From contig CAJINV010000012.1 of assembly GCA_905178155.1 (NCBI GenBank), positions 491,271 through 555,270 on the forward strand: 64,000 nucleotides of DNA. Reading direction: 5' to 3'. Shown one piece after another: positions 35,138 to 46,201 of the stretch (positions are counted from its first letter, which is position 1; each line of letters starts with the position of its first letter). The DNA is from Amoebophrya sp. A120 (taxonomy: Eukaryota; Sar; Dinophyceae; Syndiniales; Amoebophryaceae). Made by a program: the position numbers and the translations under genes. The notes under the pieces were generated by a model that saw nothing but the letters and a program-made list of their open reading frames with translations, was not told the origin of the DNA and ran no database searches.

Positions 35138-36400
35138 GACTGAGATAGGAAAATGCTGTTGGAAAATCTATAGCCTGATTATAACGCGATCAACTGTTGA
35201 ATCAAGAAATATTTTCAAATTTTTCTTTAAGTATCGGAACGCGCGCGCGCAAAGGCCCATCAGAATCGGCGAGCAAAGAATCAGCACACAGTGCACAGAT
35301 CTTGAGCATTCAAGCTGGTTCATGCTCGAGTCGGGCGCCGACTGTGAGCCCTCGACCGGTCGCACAGTTGCGCCGCACTGCTCCGGGTAAAAAGGCCGCC
35401 GCACGGAGTCGCATAGCTTTTGGGGCAATTTGCGCAGCTCCGGAGGCATGACGGTGAAGCGGGCGAGGAAAGCTAGCACATCGGAGACTAGCTAGACGCC
35501 CGTCTTGTCTTGTCCACCAATTTGCCACGGCCTCTGAAGCTCGCCTATCGCGGAAAGCATGTTGGCTTTCTTAATGAAGCTCATGGCGCGCGGCCATTGT
35601 TGCAATGAAGGAACAGGCGCTGGCCAGCGGGATGACGTTTTTGGGCGAAGCTTGAGCGCCCTTCGCTCAGATTTCGCAACTTTTATTTTCGGGCGGCAGG
35701 CTGCGTCGCGTTTCCACCATGCGCAGCTTCGGATCTACAAGTCCGCCACAGTGTTGGCAGAAACCCGTGCGCCCGCCTTCCGGCCGGGGCTCCGGGGTTG
35801 GCCGTTCACTTTGCTTCAGGAGTGGGGGGTGCTGACCTTGTCCCGCGGAAAGGTGCGAGCCGAAGTCTGGCCTTTCGAGGCGTTCCCGGAGGTCCTCAAG
35901 GGAGGTCCTCAAGGGACCTCTACGAGGAGGTCTCATACCATCGGGCGAAGATTTTCCGAACCATTCCACTTTTGGTCGGTTTTAGGAGGTCCCTCGGGGA
36001 GGTCCCCCGGGGAGGTCCCGAAGCAGCACAAACCCAAAGCAATGCAGGTCGAATTGCCTCAGAGCAACAGGCATGCCGGGGCTGGCCATGTGGATCCCCA
36101 TCCTAGCTCCTCCGCCGCCAGTGGGGCAGCAAGGCTTATGCGCCGTGTTCCGACGCACTCCTCTGTCCGCGGCGCGGGTGACGGCAGTCTTATGGCCGGC
36201 TTCGCGTCTGCTAATTTGGCAATGCCTCTGACGGGGTGTCTTCCCATCCCGCTGCGACCCAGGCCCTGCCCGCGTGCCAAGGCAGGAGCCCAACTGATCC
36301 GGGTCTACTAGAAAGGGAGCAGAGCCCCGCCTTCGAGCGGGCTCCGGGCTTCTAAGGCCAGACTGAGATAGGAAAATGCTGTTGGAAAATCTATAGCCTG
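35138..36400. repeat. GC-rich insertion flanked by perfect 40-bp direct repeats
   Basis: The same 40 bp (start GACTGAGATAGGAAAATGCT, end AAAATCTATAGCCTG) lies at 35138-35177 and 36361-36400. Between them are 1183 bp: about 65 bp of AT-rich sequence, then GC-rich sequence with a run of GGAGGTCC-type repeats (about 35889-36020). A 250-codon plus-strand frame exists (35559-36311), but its composition is that of random GC-rich DNA. The structure fits an insertion with an unusually long target duplication, or a recombination product. Confidence 0.8.
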
Positions 36401-37059
36401 GTAGAGTTTATTTCATAGGACATTCAGAATCTGGTTCGGGTTTGCATTTGCGATAATAGAAAAGCGCAAAATTAAAAAAATTGAGCTCGCATGTGGAGGA
36501 GCAGCGCAGCTGATTTTGATCAAGATCGTCATTTTGCAGATAAAGGGCGAGGGGATCGACAACAAATTGGACTCATTTACTGATCTTGATGTCTAGAAGT
36601 GCTGAAGATTTTTGCTGTCAGAAGGGATCTTTTCCTTCTGTTTTGGAACAACATTTTGCAGCAGCTGCACACACAGCTTCAACATCGTGGGGATATTGAC
36701 TTGTTTTGTGCAACACTGGAAATTGTACATGCGAGTTTTCGAAGATGATCCACATCCTCGAGAGATTCAAAACTTTCGGCTTTCTTGGAAGCTTTTCAAT
36801 GAAACATCGTGGCGTCATCGTCAGAAACTGAAACGGACACTACATCATTCAGGTTCACGCTGTTGCTAGCTACCAGTCGTTATGCTTGAGAAACCGCAAA
36901 ACGCTACTGCAGCCACACCGGTTTGTTCTTTCCCCGCAGTCCCGGGTCACCACGGACAGTGTAGTCGGGCGACGATGACGACCACCTGAATTTTCGTGTC
37001 GAGAAAACTTGTCATTGGTACTTAATCAGAAACCTAAGTAAACACTCCAAGACAATCCG
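36401..37059. other. Intergenic region
   Basis: AT-rich, downstream of the 383-residue gene's stop codon (37060). No supported ORF. Confidence 0.5.
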
Positions 37060-38714
37060 TTATACAGCGACAGGAGAAAATATCAAATACCCGCCGCCCC
37101 CTCGTCCACCCTGCCCGTAAAAATACGATTCCCCTGGACCTCCTCCAACCGAGCTGCTGCCAAAACTTCCTCCCAAACTTTCCAGCTCTTTTCGCCGTTC
37201 GTAATGCTCTTCCAAGCTAAATCCGGTGCTGGGCTGCTTCAACTGCATCAGGTTCTCGAGTTTCTCGTGCAGGGATTTCTGGCTCGCGGTTAGTTTCTTC
37301 AAGTACAGCTCGTCCCGTTGTACCAAATCCCGGAAGTGCGGCGTGATGTCGTTCTTCATTCTGTCGATCTCGTTCTGCTGCGCCGCGATATCCATTGCAA
37401 ATATGTCTGGGTCTGGAAACTTGTGATGCAAGAAAGGGAATAGTGACCTCACTGTAATGCGCCGCCAAGCATGACAAGTTTTTTTCATGGTTCTGAGTTG
37501 CGTATTCCGCATCAGAAACTGCGTTTTTGCATGACAGGGAGGAGGAGCTCTTTGCGGCCACGCAATACAGAGTTCAGAGTCATGCCAGATTAGCATGACA
37601 AGTCTCAGAATCCAGACCCAGACATTTTTACATTTGATACGCTATCTGCTGTTGGAGTTGTTGTGTCTGCCGGGAAATCGAGAGCACGTTGGATAGACCG
37701 GAGTTAATATTAGTCGAGGGCTGTTGTACTGGGTAAGGCTGTGATGCGGATGCGGAAGAGCTTCTGTTGTTGTAACTTTTGTCGAGAAACTGTTTCGGCG
37801 TGGTCCGACTCATAGCCGGCATCTTGTTGTGATATGAAGTTGTAGATAGGCCTCGAGGAGCCCCACCCCGCGCGGTGGTAGAAGGCGACCCGCTCTTCTT
37901 GTTCCGCGAAGGACTACCAATTCTGCTATTCGGCGAAAAAGCGTGCTGGTAACGGTTCTCGAAAGCAGAGGCGGCCACGTGGTCGACCCAGGCGGTGGAG
38001 TTATGATCAATGTCGTCTTCATCATCATCCGGAGCAGGAGTACCAGCACGTCTCCCTCCAGTGCGTGTTCGGCCGCCGGGACTGCGCGAGGTAGGATCAT
38101 CTCCACCTGCTGTGTCCAACGCGTCCAACGCCTCACCGATTCTCCCCACCTCCTTTTTCAACGCTCGCAGCTGCTCGCGCCGCCCGAGCTTCTGCCGTTC
38201 CTCTTTTGTCTGCTTTGTCGGGAGGTTTGTGTACTTTATGGGGCTCTGAAGCGTTACGTTCTCAACTGTTTCATGGATTTGCCAGGCAAAAACACCATCA
38301 TCATCCTGATCCTCTCGATCAAGCTGCTCTGCGTGACAAATTTGCGCAGGGCTAAGTAGCACTATGATCCGCCCGAAATCTGTAATGCAAAAGAGGCAAT
38401 CTTCCTCCTTTCACTTTTGCCCTTCTTGCATTACAAATTCATGTAACAGTTGAGAATGTAACATTTGAGAACTCCATATACTTCTTCCGCAACTTGTCGA
38501 CCTCTGTGGCGAGCTCCTCGATCAGAGCACGGTAGTCTGTTTTTGGGCGCGAGGAAGATGAGGATTGCTGGGCGCCCGCGGGGCTGCGAGAAGGGAGGGA
38601 CATAGTTCTGGAGGTGATTGTCTGTCGAGTGAACTGCAGCTCTTGCACATACGCAATAGCTACGAGGATAGAAGCGATTTCTTGTTCTATAAATGTCGAA
38701 GAGCCTGAATTCAT
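37060..38714 (-). CDS. Coiled-coil protein with Gly/Phe-rich tail, 383 residues
   Basis: Exons 38714-38479, 38231-37640 and 37383-37060 total 1152 nt (384 codons with stop), with both introns being introners. ATG at 38712-38714. A coiled coil runs from about residue 60 to 125 (DYRALIEELATEVDKLRKKY ... LRALKKEVGRIGEALDALD). A Ser/Arg/Pro-rich linker follows, then a second coiled coil at about 265-345 (ISRQTQQLQQQIAAQQNEID). The tail is rich in Gly, Ser and aromatic residues (GGSFGSSSVGGGPG). Two coils plus a Gly/Phe tail recall the nucleoporin 54/58/62 type, but there are too few FG repeats to claim it. Function unknown. Confidence 0.75.
37389..37639. mobile_element. Introner, TGTCTGGGTCTGG family
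   Basis: 251 bp from TATCC to TGATA. Target copies CGCGA / CGCTA, a 4/5 match. Removal joins QQQIA to AQQNEID within a coiled coil. Confidence 0.85.
38237..38478. mobile_element. Introner, GTTCTCAA/TGTTAC family
   Basis: 242 bp from TATGG to CCATA, inverted ends GTTCTCAACTGTTTCATG and CATGTAACAGTTGAGAATG (nested repeats). Exact flanking repeat TACTT (38232-38236, 38479-38483). Removal reads DKLRKKYTNLPTK. Confidence 0.9.
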
Positions 38715-39442
38715 TGTATTCCTTCCAATTTATATCGAGCGCCTGCCACCACAATAAAAGGCTCGCTCTTGTTGCTCAAGAGCAAGCTTACTATGTTAGA
38801 GTTAGCAGCCCATGTTGTGCATACGGCCACGGTGCGCGTGCGGGGGCTGCAGCTCCAGAAAGACCGTTTGTCCACGTGCGAGGAACACTGAGAGCAACAT
38901 CATCGGACACAACCAAAGGGGCGCCTGGGTCGCCTCCTACGGCTTCGCCATCCTTGCTTCGATCGCGGGCACGGGCTGCGGCCCTGCGCGCAATACAATT
39001 CGCGTCGCCACAGGGCATAAATAGCAATAAGCGACATGCGTTCAACCTACCGCACAAACTCGGGCGGCGGGCCGCTGCCACCAGCGGCTTCCTGCAGCCA
39101 GTAGACCGGCTGCGCCGGCGGCAGTCCCTCTCAACGGGATCGGACCCCAATGGGCCCGGAAATAAAAAAATCACGAATCCCAAAAGAAAAACGAAAAAAA
39201 AAATTTTTACACTGCCGCCCTATTGTGCCAAACCACTCCGCCGGGGCTCGCTCGATAGGAAATCTGTAGGCCCTAAAATAACGCCGGGGCTTTGTCAACA
39301 GGCTGCGGACCTGTGGGCTCCGGGGTTTTCGAAGAACTGCGCCACATGAAATCGAGCACGCAACTTTTGTTCGGGCAAACACAACTTCACCGAAAAAAAA
39401 GAAAAACACCGAATAAATTTGCGCCAAAAAATTGCTTTCTTT

Positions 39443-39492
39443 GCGACATGAGTGCGACACGGGTGCGACACCGGTGCGACACGGGTGCGACA
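39443..39492. repeat. Tandem repeat, about 4.5 copies of an 11-mer
   Basis: GCGACACGGGT-type units run head to tail with one or two substitutions per copy (GCGACATGAGT, GCGACACGGGT, GCGACACCGGT, GCGACACGGGT, GCGACA). Confidence 0.85.
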
Positions 39493-42201
39493 TTTTTCGG
39501 GTTCTTCCTGAAATCCCTAAGAAAAAAAAAACCACGGCCGAAAGCCGATTTTTTTTAATTATTTCAGATTTTTTGTCGCAACAAAGGCGATTTTTTGTCG
39601 CAGAATTAATTGGCCACTCGCCCACCCAAAACTTTCCCACCCAGCATCCCTCTCCCATCCCGAAGCACACACCGGCAACATGGGCTCCCTCTGCCGGCCC
39701 CACTCCAATCCCTTGCGCCCAAGCCTGCTTTTCCCGCCCAACCCACAAACCCAAGACACACAACCAGAAAAAGAAAACGCACCAGCGAGCGGCTGCAAGA
39801 ACTGCGAAAACCCTGCGAAAACTTAAAAGCGCGAAAATTTTCCGGCTTTTGTGATTTTTTTGCTTTTCTGACTACTGGGGGCCGATCCCGTTGATCCCTC
39901 GCGTCCGTCACACGGACCGGCGGCGACACATACTTACCTACACCACCGGTCCGCGACGCAAGGAAGCAATCAGCCGAAGGCCCAAGGGCCTGGGCACTCA
40001 CATCCAAGTGGGGCCTGCGGCCCGCCGGGCGCTAGTGCGCGCGGCATGCGCCTGGGGGTATACGCGCAAACAAGACAACGGCGCACACTGAAACAGCTCG
40101 GGGCGGGCAAGCAGCAAGCGAAGGCCGCCAAGCCTGCCCAAAACTGCAAACGAGAGAGGGGCCTGGGCAGACGCGCGGGGCATTGCTGGGCGTGCGTGGC
40201 TTGTTTGGCACACAGCGGAGAGCTTCGCCGGCGCGCCGCGCCTTTTCGGCATGGGGAGCTTCTCCGGCATTTGTTTTTCCCAGAAAGCGTTTTCCCCAGC
40301 GCGCACCGCAACAAGCGCCCCCGGCGCCACATTGTCTACACGCGCCAAACGGCCGCAAACCTCACCCGGGCAACGCCCGGGGGCACTGCGCTACCGCTGC
40401 GGCAACCAACCTGGGGGGCGGGGCGGCCAATGCGCGGCAATGCGCGCCATCGATGCACGGGCGCGCGCGGCTCGCGCGCGCGGCGGCTGAAAATCGGCAG
40501 CAAATTGCCCCAAGCCGGCGCCGTCTGCAGCGGGGGCTGGCTCGAATCGGGGCCGCTCGCTGCGGAAGCCTCCGAGGGTGTCGCCACGCGCGCAGTCGAC
40601 GACTGCGCGCATGCCCCTCGAAACGTCGCGCCGACCTCTATCGCCCGAAACCGCTCAAAAACCACCCGGAGCTCTTCGCCTGTCGCCCCGCGGGCGGCAA
40701 TTGGCCACATAAGGCGCGCGCATGCTTTGACACCGTCGCGGCGGTCTGCAAGGGAGGCCGCGTCAGGTCGGCGCCCATCCTGGCTCTGTGGCCACTCGGT
40801 CGCGCTGCGGGGCGGGCTCGACAGGCCAGCCGGAACCCGCGCGGTGTAGCGGCGTGGGTGGACCAATACCGCACTAAGCCGCTGCGCATTAAAATGTTGG
40901 AAAAGAATAGAAGCCAAAATCCGGCAACCCACACACAAACCGAAAAGAACCGGGAGAACAACCACGGCGCAAATGAGATGAACAGCGCCTTCAGCTCATT
41001 CTTTCATGAGACTGTCGCCACCTGGTACAGCTGCTACTGTTCTTGTTGAGCCTTGCTGCTATACAAACAACAAGTAACAGCGACACACAGGTTCAAGTTG
41101 TACACGCTTTATTTTACCTCAGTTCAGTACATGTTTCGGCAGTCGGGTTTTCACAGCATCAACAACTTTGTTTTCTGCGTCACAACAAACCTGCAGAACA
41201 ACAACGACAAAAACCAGAATTCAGCTGACGCGCATGTATATTTGCTTGAAATGGCAGCGAGAAAATTTTACTTCGTAGCAAAATGTGAACAACAACAGGA
41301 GCCCTACGATCGCCAAAGCATATAAGTATTACATCTACAAATAGTTATAAAATTTTGCAAGTGGTTTACAGCACCAAAGAAACCGGACTCAACGCGACGC
41401 CAACCTAACCACTCTTAGTGATAACAACGAGGGAGAATAAAAAATGTCCTTTTCAACTTCTTGGCCAAACACCAGCTGCAGAACTCCTCATCTGTGCTCG
41501 CGAGTGGCCATGTAATTTTTGGTACTGTGGTGGCCACCCGAAGCAGTCGTCTCCATAATTTCGCTGCGTTTAAAAAGGATACAATTACAGGACAAATTCG
41601 CGAAATCGAAGCAGATAAACCATGTGGTTCCACATCAATATCGCCCGAGGAAGCTGTGGTCTGCGATTCCTTTTGCCTCTACGGTCTACGTTGTTGGTTT
41701 AGCAGATTGATGTGAAAAGCAATTCATTGATGAAATAAGGCTCCATACGTTTTTGTTTTCTTGCCGGGAACAGAATCTTCATGAAGCTGCTCTCCCGATG
41801 CTGATTTTTTGAAAATGAAGATAATGCGAGATATCGGAAAAGTTTACTTTGTCATGCTTCGCAAAAGACTCGTAGAAAATGTCTCGTGACACTATTTCTA
41901 CTTCTTTGAGCCCTTGCCATAGTAGTTGTGCAACATCCTACGCTGGTCCTGATGTTGAAGTAAATTGTTGTAAATACTACAAAAAACGATGTTCATTTTG
42001 ATGCTTCTAGATCAATCCAGGCTGAAGATGCTGTTGCTGGTTGTGGTGTTCTTGTGTGGTCTACTATTCCTATGCGACGAGGAGAAATTGTTTTTTGTCA
42101 GCTGACCTTATCTTATGGGCCAGCTGCTGTGCTAGGTAGTTGTGTGTGGTCATCTTCATCTACTGCTCCTCCGTCGGGGTGGTTAAGCACAACAGGCACC
42201 T

Positions 42202-42760
42202 TCAGAAATCCTGGGAAAAAATATGGATTGCAGAAGTATCGTACTAGTATAAATTGCAATACAAATTTCCTTAGATGAATGAGAAATGGAATTTGTAATG
42301 GGGATTTGCCCTGATAAGAAGATTTGTAATGCATGATTGCAATTACTACAAGTACGATACTTTTGCACGGGATAAAAAAATTTGTGCGACAATTGTAAGT
42401 AAACTGGACGAGATTTATTAATCTCTCTTATGCATTGCAAAAATGTCTGGGTCCTCTGGAAGGATGCAAGTTGTCATGCTAAGTCTGGATAGTACAAAAA
42501 TTTGTCTTGCATGATTGCCAAAAGGTGTCCACGTTTGAACAAGGTTAGCGGCAGTTTGTCATGCAGGATAGACATGATAGTGATAGAGACTTCGCAGAAC
42601 CTGTCATGCTAGGTCCTGCATCTCAGACCTCATGGGGCATGCAAAATATGCATGACAAGTTTGCACTCTTCCAGACCGCCCAGATATATTTGCATTTGAT
42701 ATCTCTGTTGTTAAGCTTATCTTTGAGAATTATACGAAAACGGAGTCTAGTTCTTTTCAT
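42202..42760 (-). CDS. Possible 40-codon small gene interrupted by two introners
   Basis: If the elements at 42429-42701 and 42222-42374 are removed with one target copy each, the segments 42760-42702, 42423-42375 and 42216-42202 give one open frame from ATG to TGA (starts MKRTRLRFRIIL, strongly basic). An in-frame TGA lies a short way upstream of the ATG. A 40-codon frame can arise by chance, so the alternative is that these introners sit in non-coding DNA or an untranslated region. Confidence 0.25.
42222..42374. mobile_element. Introner, GCAAAAGTATCGTAC family, outside any firm gene
   Basis: 153 bp from TATGG to GGATA. Flanking repeat AAAAA (42217-42221, 42375-42379), exact but low complexity. 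Confidence 0.85.
42429..42701. mobile_element. Introner, TGTCTGGGTCTGG family, outside any firm gene
   Basis: 273 bp from TATGC to TGATA. Exact flanking repeat TCTCT (42424-42428, 42702-42706). Confidence 0.85.
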
Positions 42761-43269
42761 AAGCGATCTTCTACGACAAGAAAATATCGCCCTTCATCTC
42801 GGATATCTTCTAGAAGCGGGATTTTGTAATATGCGTACTATCTATCCCAGGAGTGGGCGGGGTGGCGAGGATTTGAATAAAGGTATGAAGTGCGGGGAGA
42901 TCAGGAGCGTGATGCTAGGTAGAGAGTAGCTAGTGCCTTCATAGAAACGGGTTCTTCAGGAAGGGTAAGGCACTAAGAGCAGTAGATTGATAAAATCTCG
43001 GAGCTAACTCAGATCCGGAAGTAGGTATCGTATGAAAGTGGCTGTGACAACATCAAAAGGTTTAATCTTCCACTTCCAGCAGCAGGTTAGGGTCTAATTG
43101 TGAGGTTGTCAGTTTCATCGCATCTCCACCACACCACACCCACAGATGCGCTAGCGCCGCTTTCTTCACGTTCACCAGTCGCATAGGTATCAAAGTTCCA
43201 ATCCGTTTTCTAAAATCCGAAAATCCGAGTTTATTCCCTTGTACTATTCCCCTCCGAAGATGAAACTGA

Positions 43270-46201
43270 TTAACGCGGCGAGTTCATGGTTTTCGCTTTC
43301 GCGGCCTTGGTTTTTTTCTCGTTCTGGATGTTCTTTTCCAGGGCCTTCATGCGCAACCGCAACTGCTCGTTTTCGGATTTGACCTCCTCCAGCAATCGCT
43401 TCTGGTCGTTCAACTCCTCCGTTTGCTCCGACTGCATCTTCTGCTGCGCGAGCTTAATTTGCTCGGCGAACTGCGTCTCGTAGACAATTTCGTCCTTTTT
43501 CACCTGCTCCTGCTTCGCCACAAGTTCCTTCTCCAACTGTTTTTTTGTACGTTTTTATTTGTGATGCATAGGAAAGAAGTGATGGTGATACTGTCATGCG
43601 ACCTCTGTCAACATGAACATGTGAAAGACTCAATTCTGTCATGCAAGAACCACAACAATCAATACCGCTTCTCTTCTCTTGGCCACCACTGCTGCCTTTC
43701 CGTTTTCCTCATCTCTTGTGTCGGCCAAAGAGTTTTCGATTTTTCGGATTTCTCCTTCCATGCGAAGTTTTTCCCGGTTGAGTTCCGTGTTTTTTTCTTT
43801 CAGTTCCTTCATGCGGTCGTCCTCTTTCTGTTTCTTCGCAAGCAACTCGGCCTTCTGCTGGGCCAAGGTGTTCTTGGTCTGAAGATAGTTTATGTTTTTA
43901 TTTGGGTTTCTATTTGATTGGATTTGGATCAGTTGTCATTGTCATGCATAAGACGCAGCAAGCACGTCCTCGGCACCGTGCCGGAACTTGTCATGCAAAA
44001 AAAGCAAAACTCGCACACTTTCTCATGCTAGAAATGTAATCTAGTAAAAAACAATTTTCACCTGTTCCAGCTGCTGTATCTGCACCTTCACTTGTGTGCT
44101 CTCGTCAATTTTCTGATTCGTCTCGGTCGTGATGTCGTTAGCCTGCTTCTGAGCGGTCTCACCCTCGGTCTTCAGGGATCGGAGCTGTGTTGTGATGTGG
44201 TTTTTGCATCACAAATCGAAAAACAAATCGCTTCAGAGAGGGAGAAGTTTGTCATGCGGAGGATGCGAAAGAGAAAGCTTTGTCATGCATGAAATGCATA
44301 GCAGAAAAATTATACCTCTTCCTCGCTCTTTTCCACAAGTCCGTTGATCGTAGCCTGCTCCTCTTCCAGTTCCAATTGAAGGCTGTGAAGGTTATCCTTG
44401 GATTCCGCTAGTTGGTTGGCATCTGTGAAGTAGAGGTTTTATTTGTAATAGTGCATCAAAATTGGAGTCTTATTCTGTCATGCGTGCCATGCATTGAGAA
44501 CCTGAAATTTCGTAAATTGATGATAGGATGTTGAGCATAGTTTTCTGCATCACAAAGTCCCGACTGAAATAGTATCCTATACTTGTCTCGTGCTGCGTCT
44601 TCAACATCTCGACTTGTGCCGACAATTCCGTAACCTGGGACTCGATCGGGGTTAAACCTGCTTCCAACTGTGCTTTCTTCCAGACTTGGTCATTCTCTGC
44701 CCGTTGCTTTTCTAAAGCCGCGGTCAACGTCTGGACCGTGTTTGCCTGATTTGTATTGCGGATGAGAGATTAGAACGAGATAACACTGAAGTTCGTTCTT
44801 TGTCATGCATATTCCGCTCTGGTAAAAGACTTTGTCTTGCACAGCTCGCAACATGATCATCAAAAATACCAAAGCGCCTTCCTCCTGGCCGCTTCGCTCG
44901 ATAATTTTCAAAAATTCCTGCTCCGCAACAAGGGCGGCCTTGTTCAACTTCTCAATGTTTTCCTCCAACCTGAAGTAGATTTGAATTTGATTTTTTTATA
45001 ACGAAGTCGCATTACAGTTACAGACTTGCTGCATGATCATATCCAGTTGCAAACACAACTAGCACTATCACTGTAACATACCTTCTAGAATAAACATTAG
45101 CAACATGACGAAATGCGCCTGGTATCAAAAAACCTACAACACAAATTTCAATACTCTTTTTCCTGCTCTTCTCTCTGTGCTTCCATGGTGGCTTTGTTTT
45201 CTTGCAATTCCGCTAACCTGTCCATTGAAACCTTCTCTTTCGCCTTTAAATCTGCTATCGTGGCCTTCAGCTTATCCACCTCCTGCTGCAGAACCGAAGC
45301 GTCTGGCTTGGAAGTGTGGCCTGTGTTTTCATTTCATTTGGGGTCATGTTGCAGCGGAAGCTATTTCTTCACTTGAGTTTCATCGTGAAATCTTTTATCA
45401 CAAAGAACTACCAGGGTAACGTGCATTTACTTTCGTGTTGAAAAAGAACTGCAGTGCATCTTGTATACGTGGTATGGGCAATCATGTGCAAGAAAAACAA
45501 ACTCATTCTCTCTTCATGCAAAATCTTGCAATCAGTATCAGACTCAGAATCACAAAAAACGTGTTTTTCGTTCTCATACCATTCGCCTGCGGTGGGCTTT
45601 GTGTCAACAGCATGGCTTTGTATTGTTCCAGCTGCTCTTCCTTCATCTTCATTTCCTCTCGGTGCTTGGCGATTCCAAGCTCCTTCTCCTTCGCCAACTC
45701 GGACAACTTCCCTTCAATCAGCGCAGCCTGGTCCGTTTTCAGCGTAGAGGTCTCCACAGTCATGCTAGTTAGCAGGTCCGGGGAGTCCGAGCCCGAGATA
45801 GAGCTAGCGGTAGAGGAGTTTTCGGCCGTCGAGGAGGGGATGTATTACAGTGAAAAATGCCCCCACCCCCAAAGTTGCAAAAATTTGTGATGCGAAGTTT
45901 CCAAATAAAAACTTTTTGTCATGCGTGAAAGGAGTATGAATCTTTCTGATGCAGGGGCTAGGCGTATATCGCATCGCTTGCATGACAAGCGCCGCTCCTG
46001 CTGGGATCTTTTGCAATACAAATGTTTGCTATTCACGATTGGAAATATGTGATGCTGATAGATACAAGAGGGCGAGTGTTTCTCTTGGAAAGGTTTGCAA
46101 TACAAATGCTCCCAAGCTCGGGGGTGGGGGCATTTTCATTGTAATAGGATGTCCAAGGTATTCACTTGGTCGAGATCGTCGGTTTTGCTGTGGACCCCCA
46201 T
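43270..46201 (-). CDS. Coiled-coil protein, 483 residues, ten exons
   Basis: Exons 46201-46147, 45837-45580, 45320-45155, 44969-44870, 44745-44583, 44422-44316, 44184-44062, 43878-43666 and 43536-43270, nine in all once the introner at 45843-46146 is counted as the first intron, sum to 1452 nt (484 codons). ATG at 46199-46201 (MGVHSKTDDLDQ). After a Ser-rich leader the protein is continuous coiled coil (for example EQLEQYKAMLLTQ, LLEEVKSENEQLRLRMKALE). It ends in a basic tail TKAAKAKTMNSPR. There is no membrane segment or other domain. The first intron is a clear introner; the other seven are GT-AG, six of them with GTAT donors, and most still contain the TTTGTCATGC motif. General appearance is that of a cytoskeletal or SMC-like filament protein; the specific family is not recognised. 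Confidence 0.8.
45843..46146. mobile_element. Introner, CCCCACCCC family
   Basis: 304 bp from TATTACAGTG to TGTAATA, inverted ends AAAATGCCCCCACCCC / GGGGTGGGGGCATTTT. Exact flanking repeat GGATG (45838-45842, 46147-46151). Removal reads NTLDIPSSTAEN. Confidence 0.9.

Larger units (their letters stand above)
38715..43269. other. Intergenic region with a GC-rich island (about 38.8-41.0 kb)
   Basis: 38.8-41.0 kb is strongly GC-rich with open frames on both strands, as expected of such composition; none has a believable protein signature. It holds an 11-bp tandem repeat (39443-39492). 41.05-43.26 kb is AT-rich and contains two introners (42222-42374, 42429-42701). Clear ends for the island (terminal repeats or target duplication) were not found. 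Confidence 0.5.

Noticed and set aside
35559-36311. 250-codon plus-strand ORF
   Set aside because: It lies wholly in a GC-rich insert where all frames tend to stay open. No domain, and Arg/Pro/Ala/Gly composition expected by chance.
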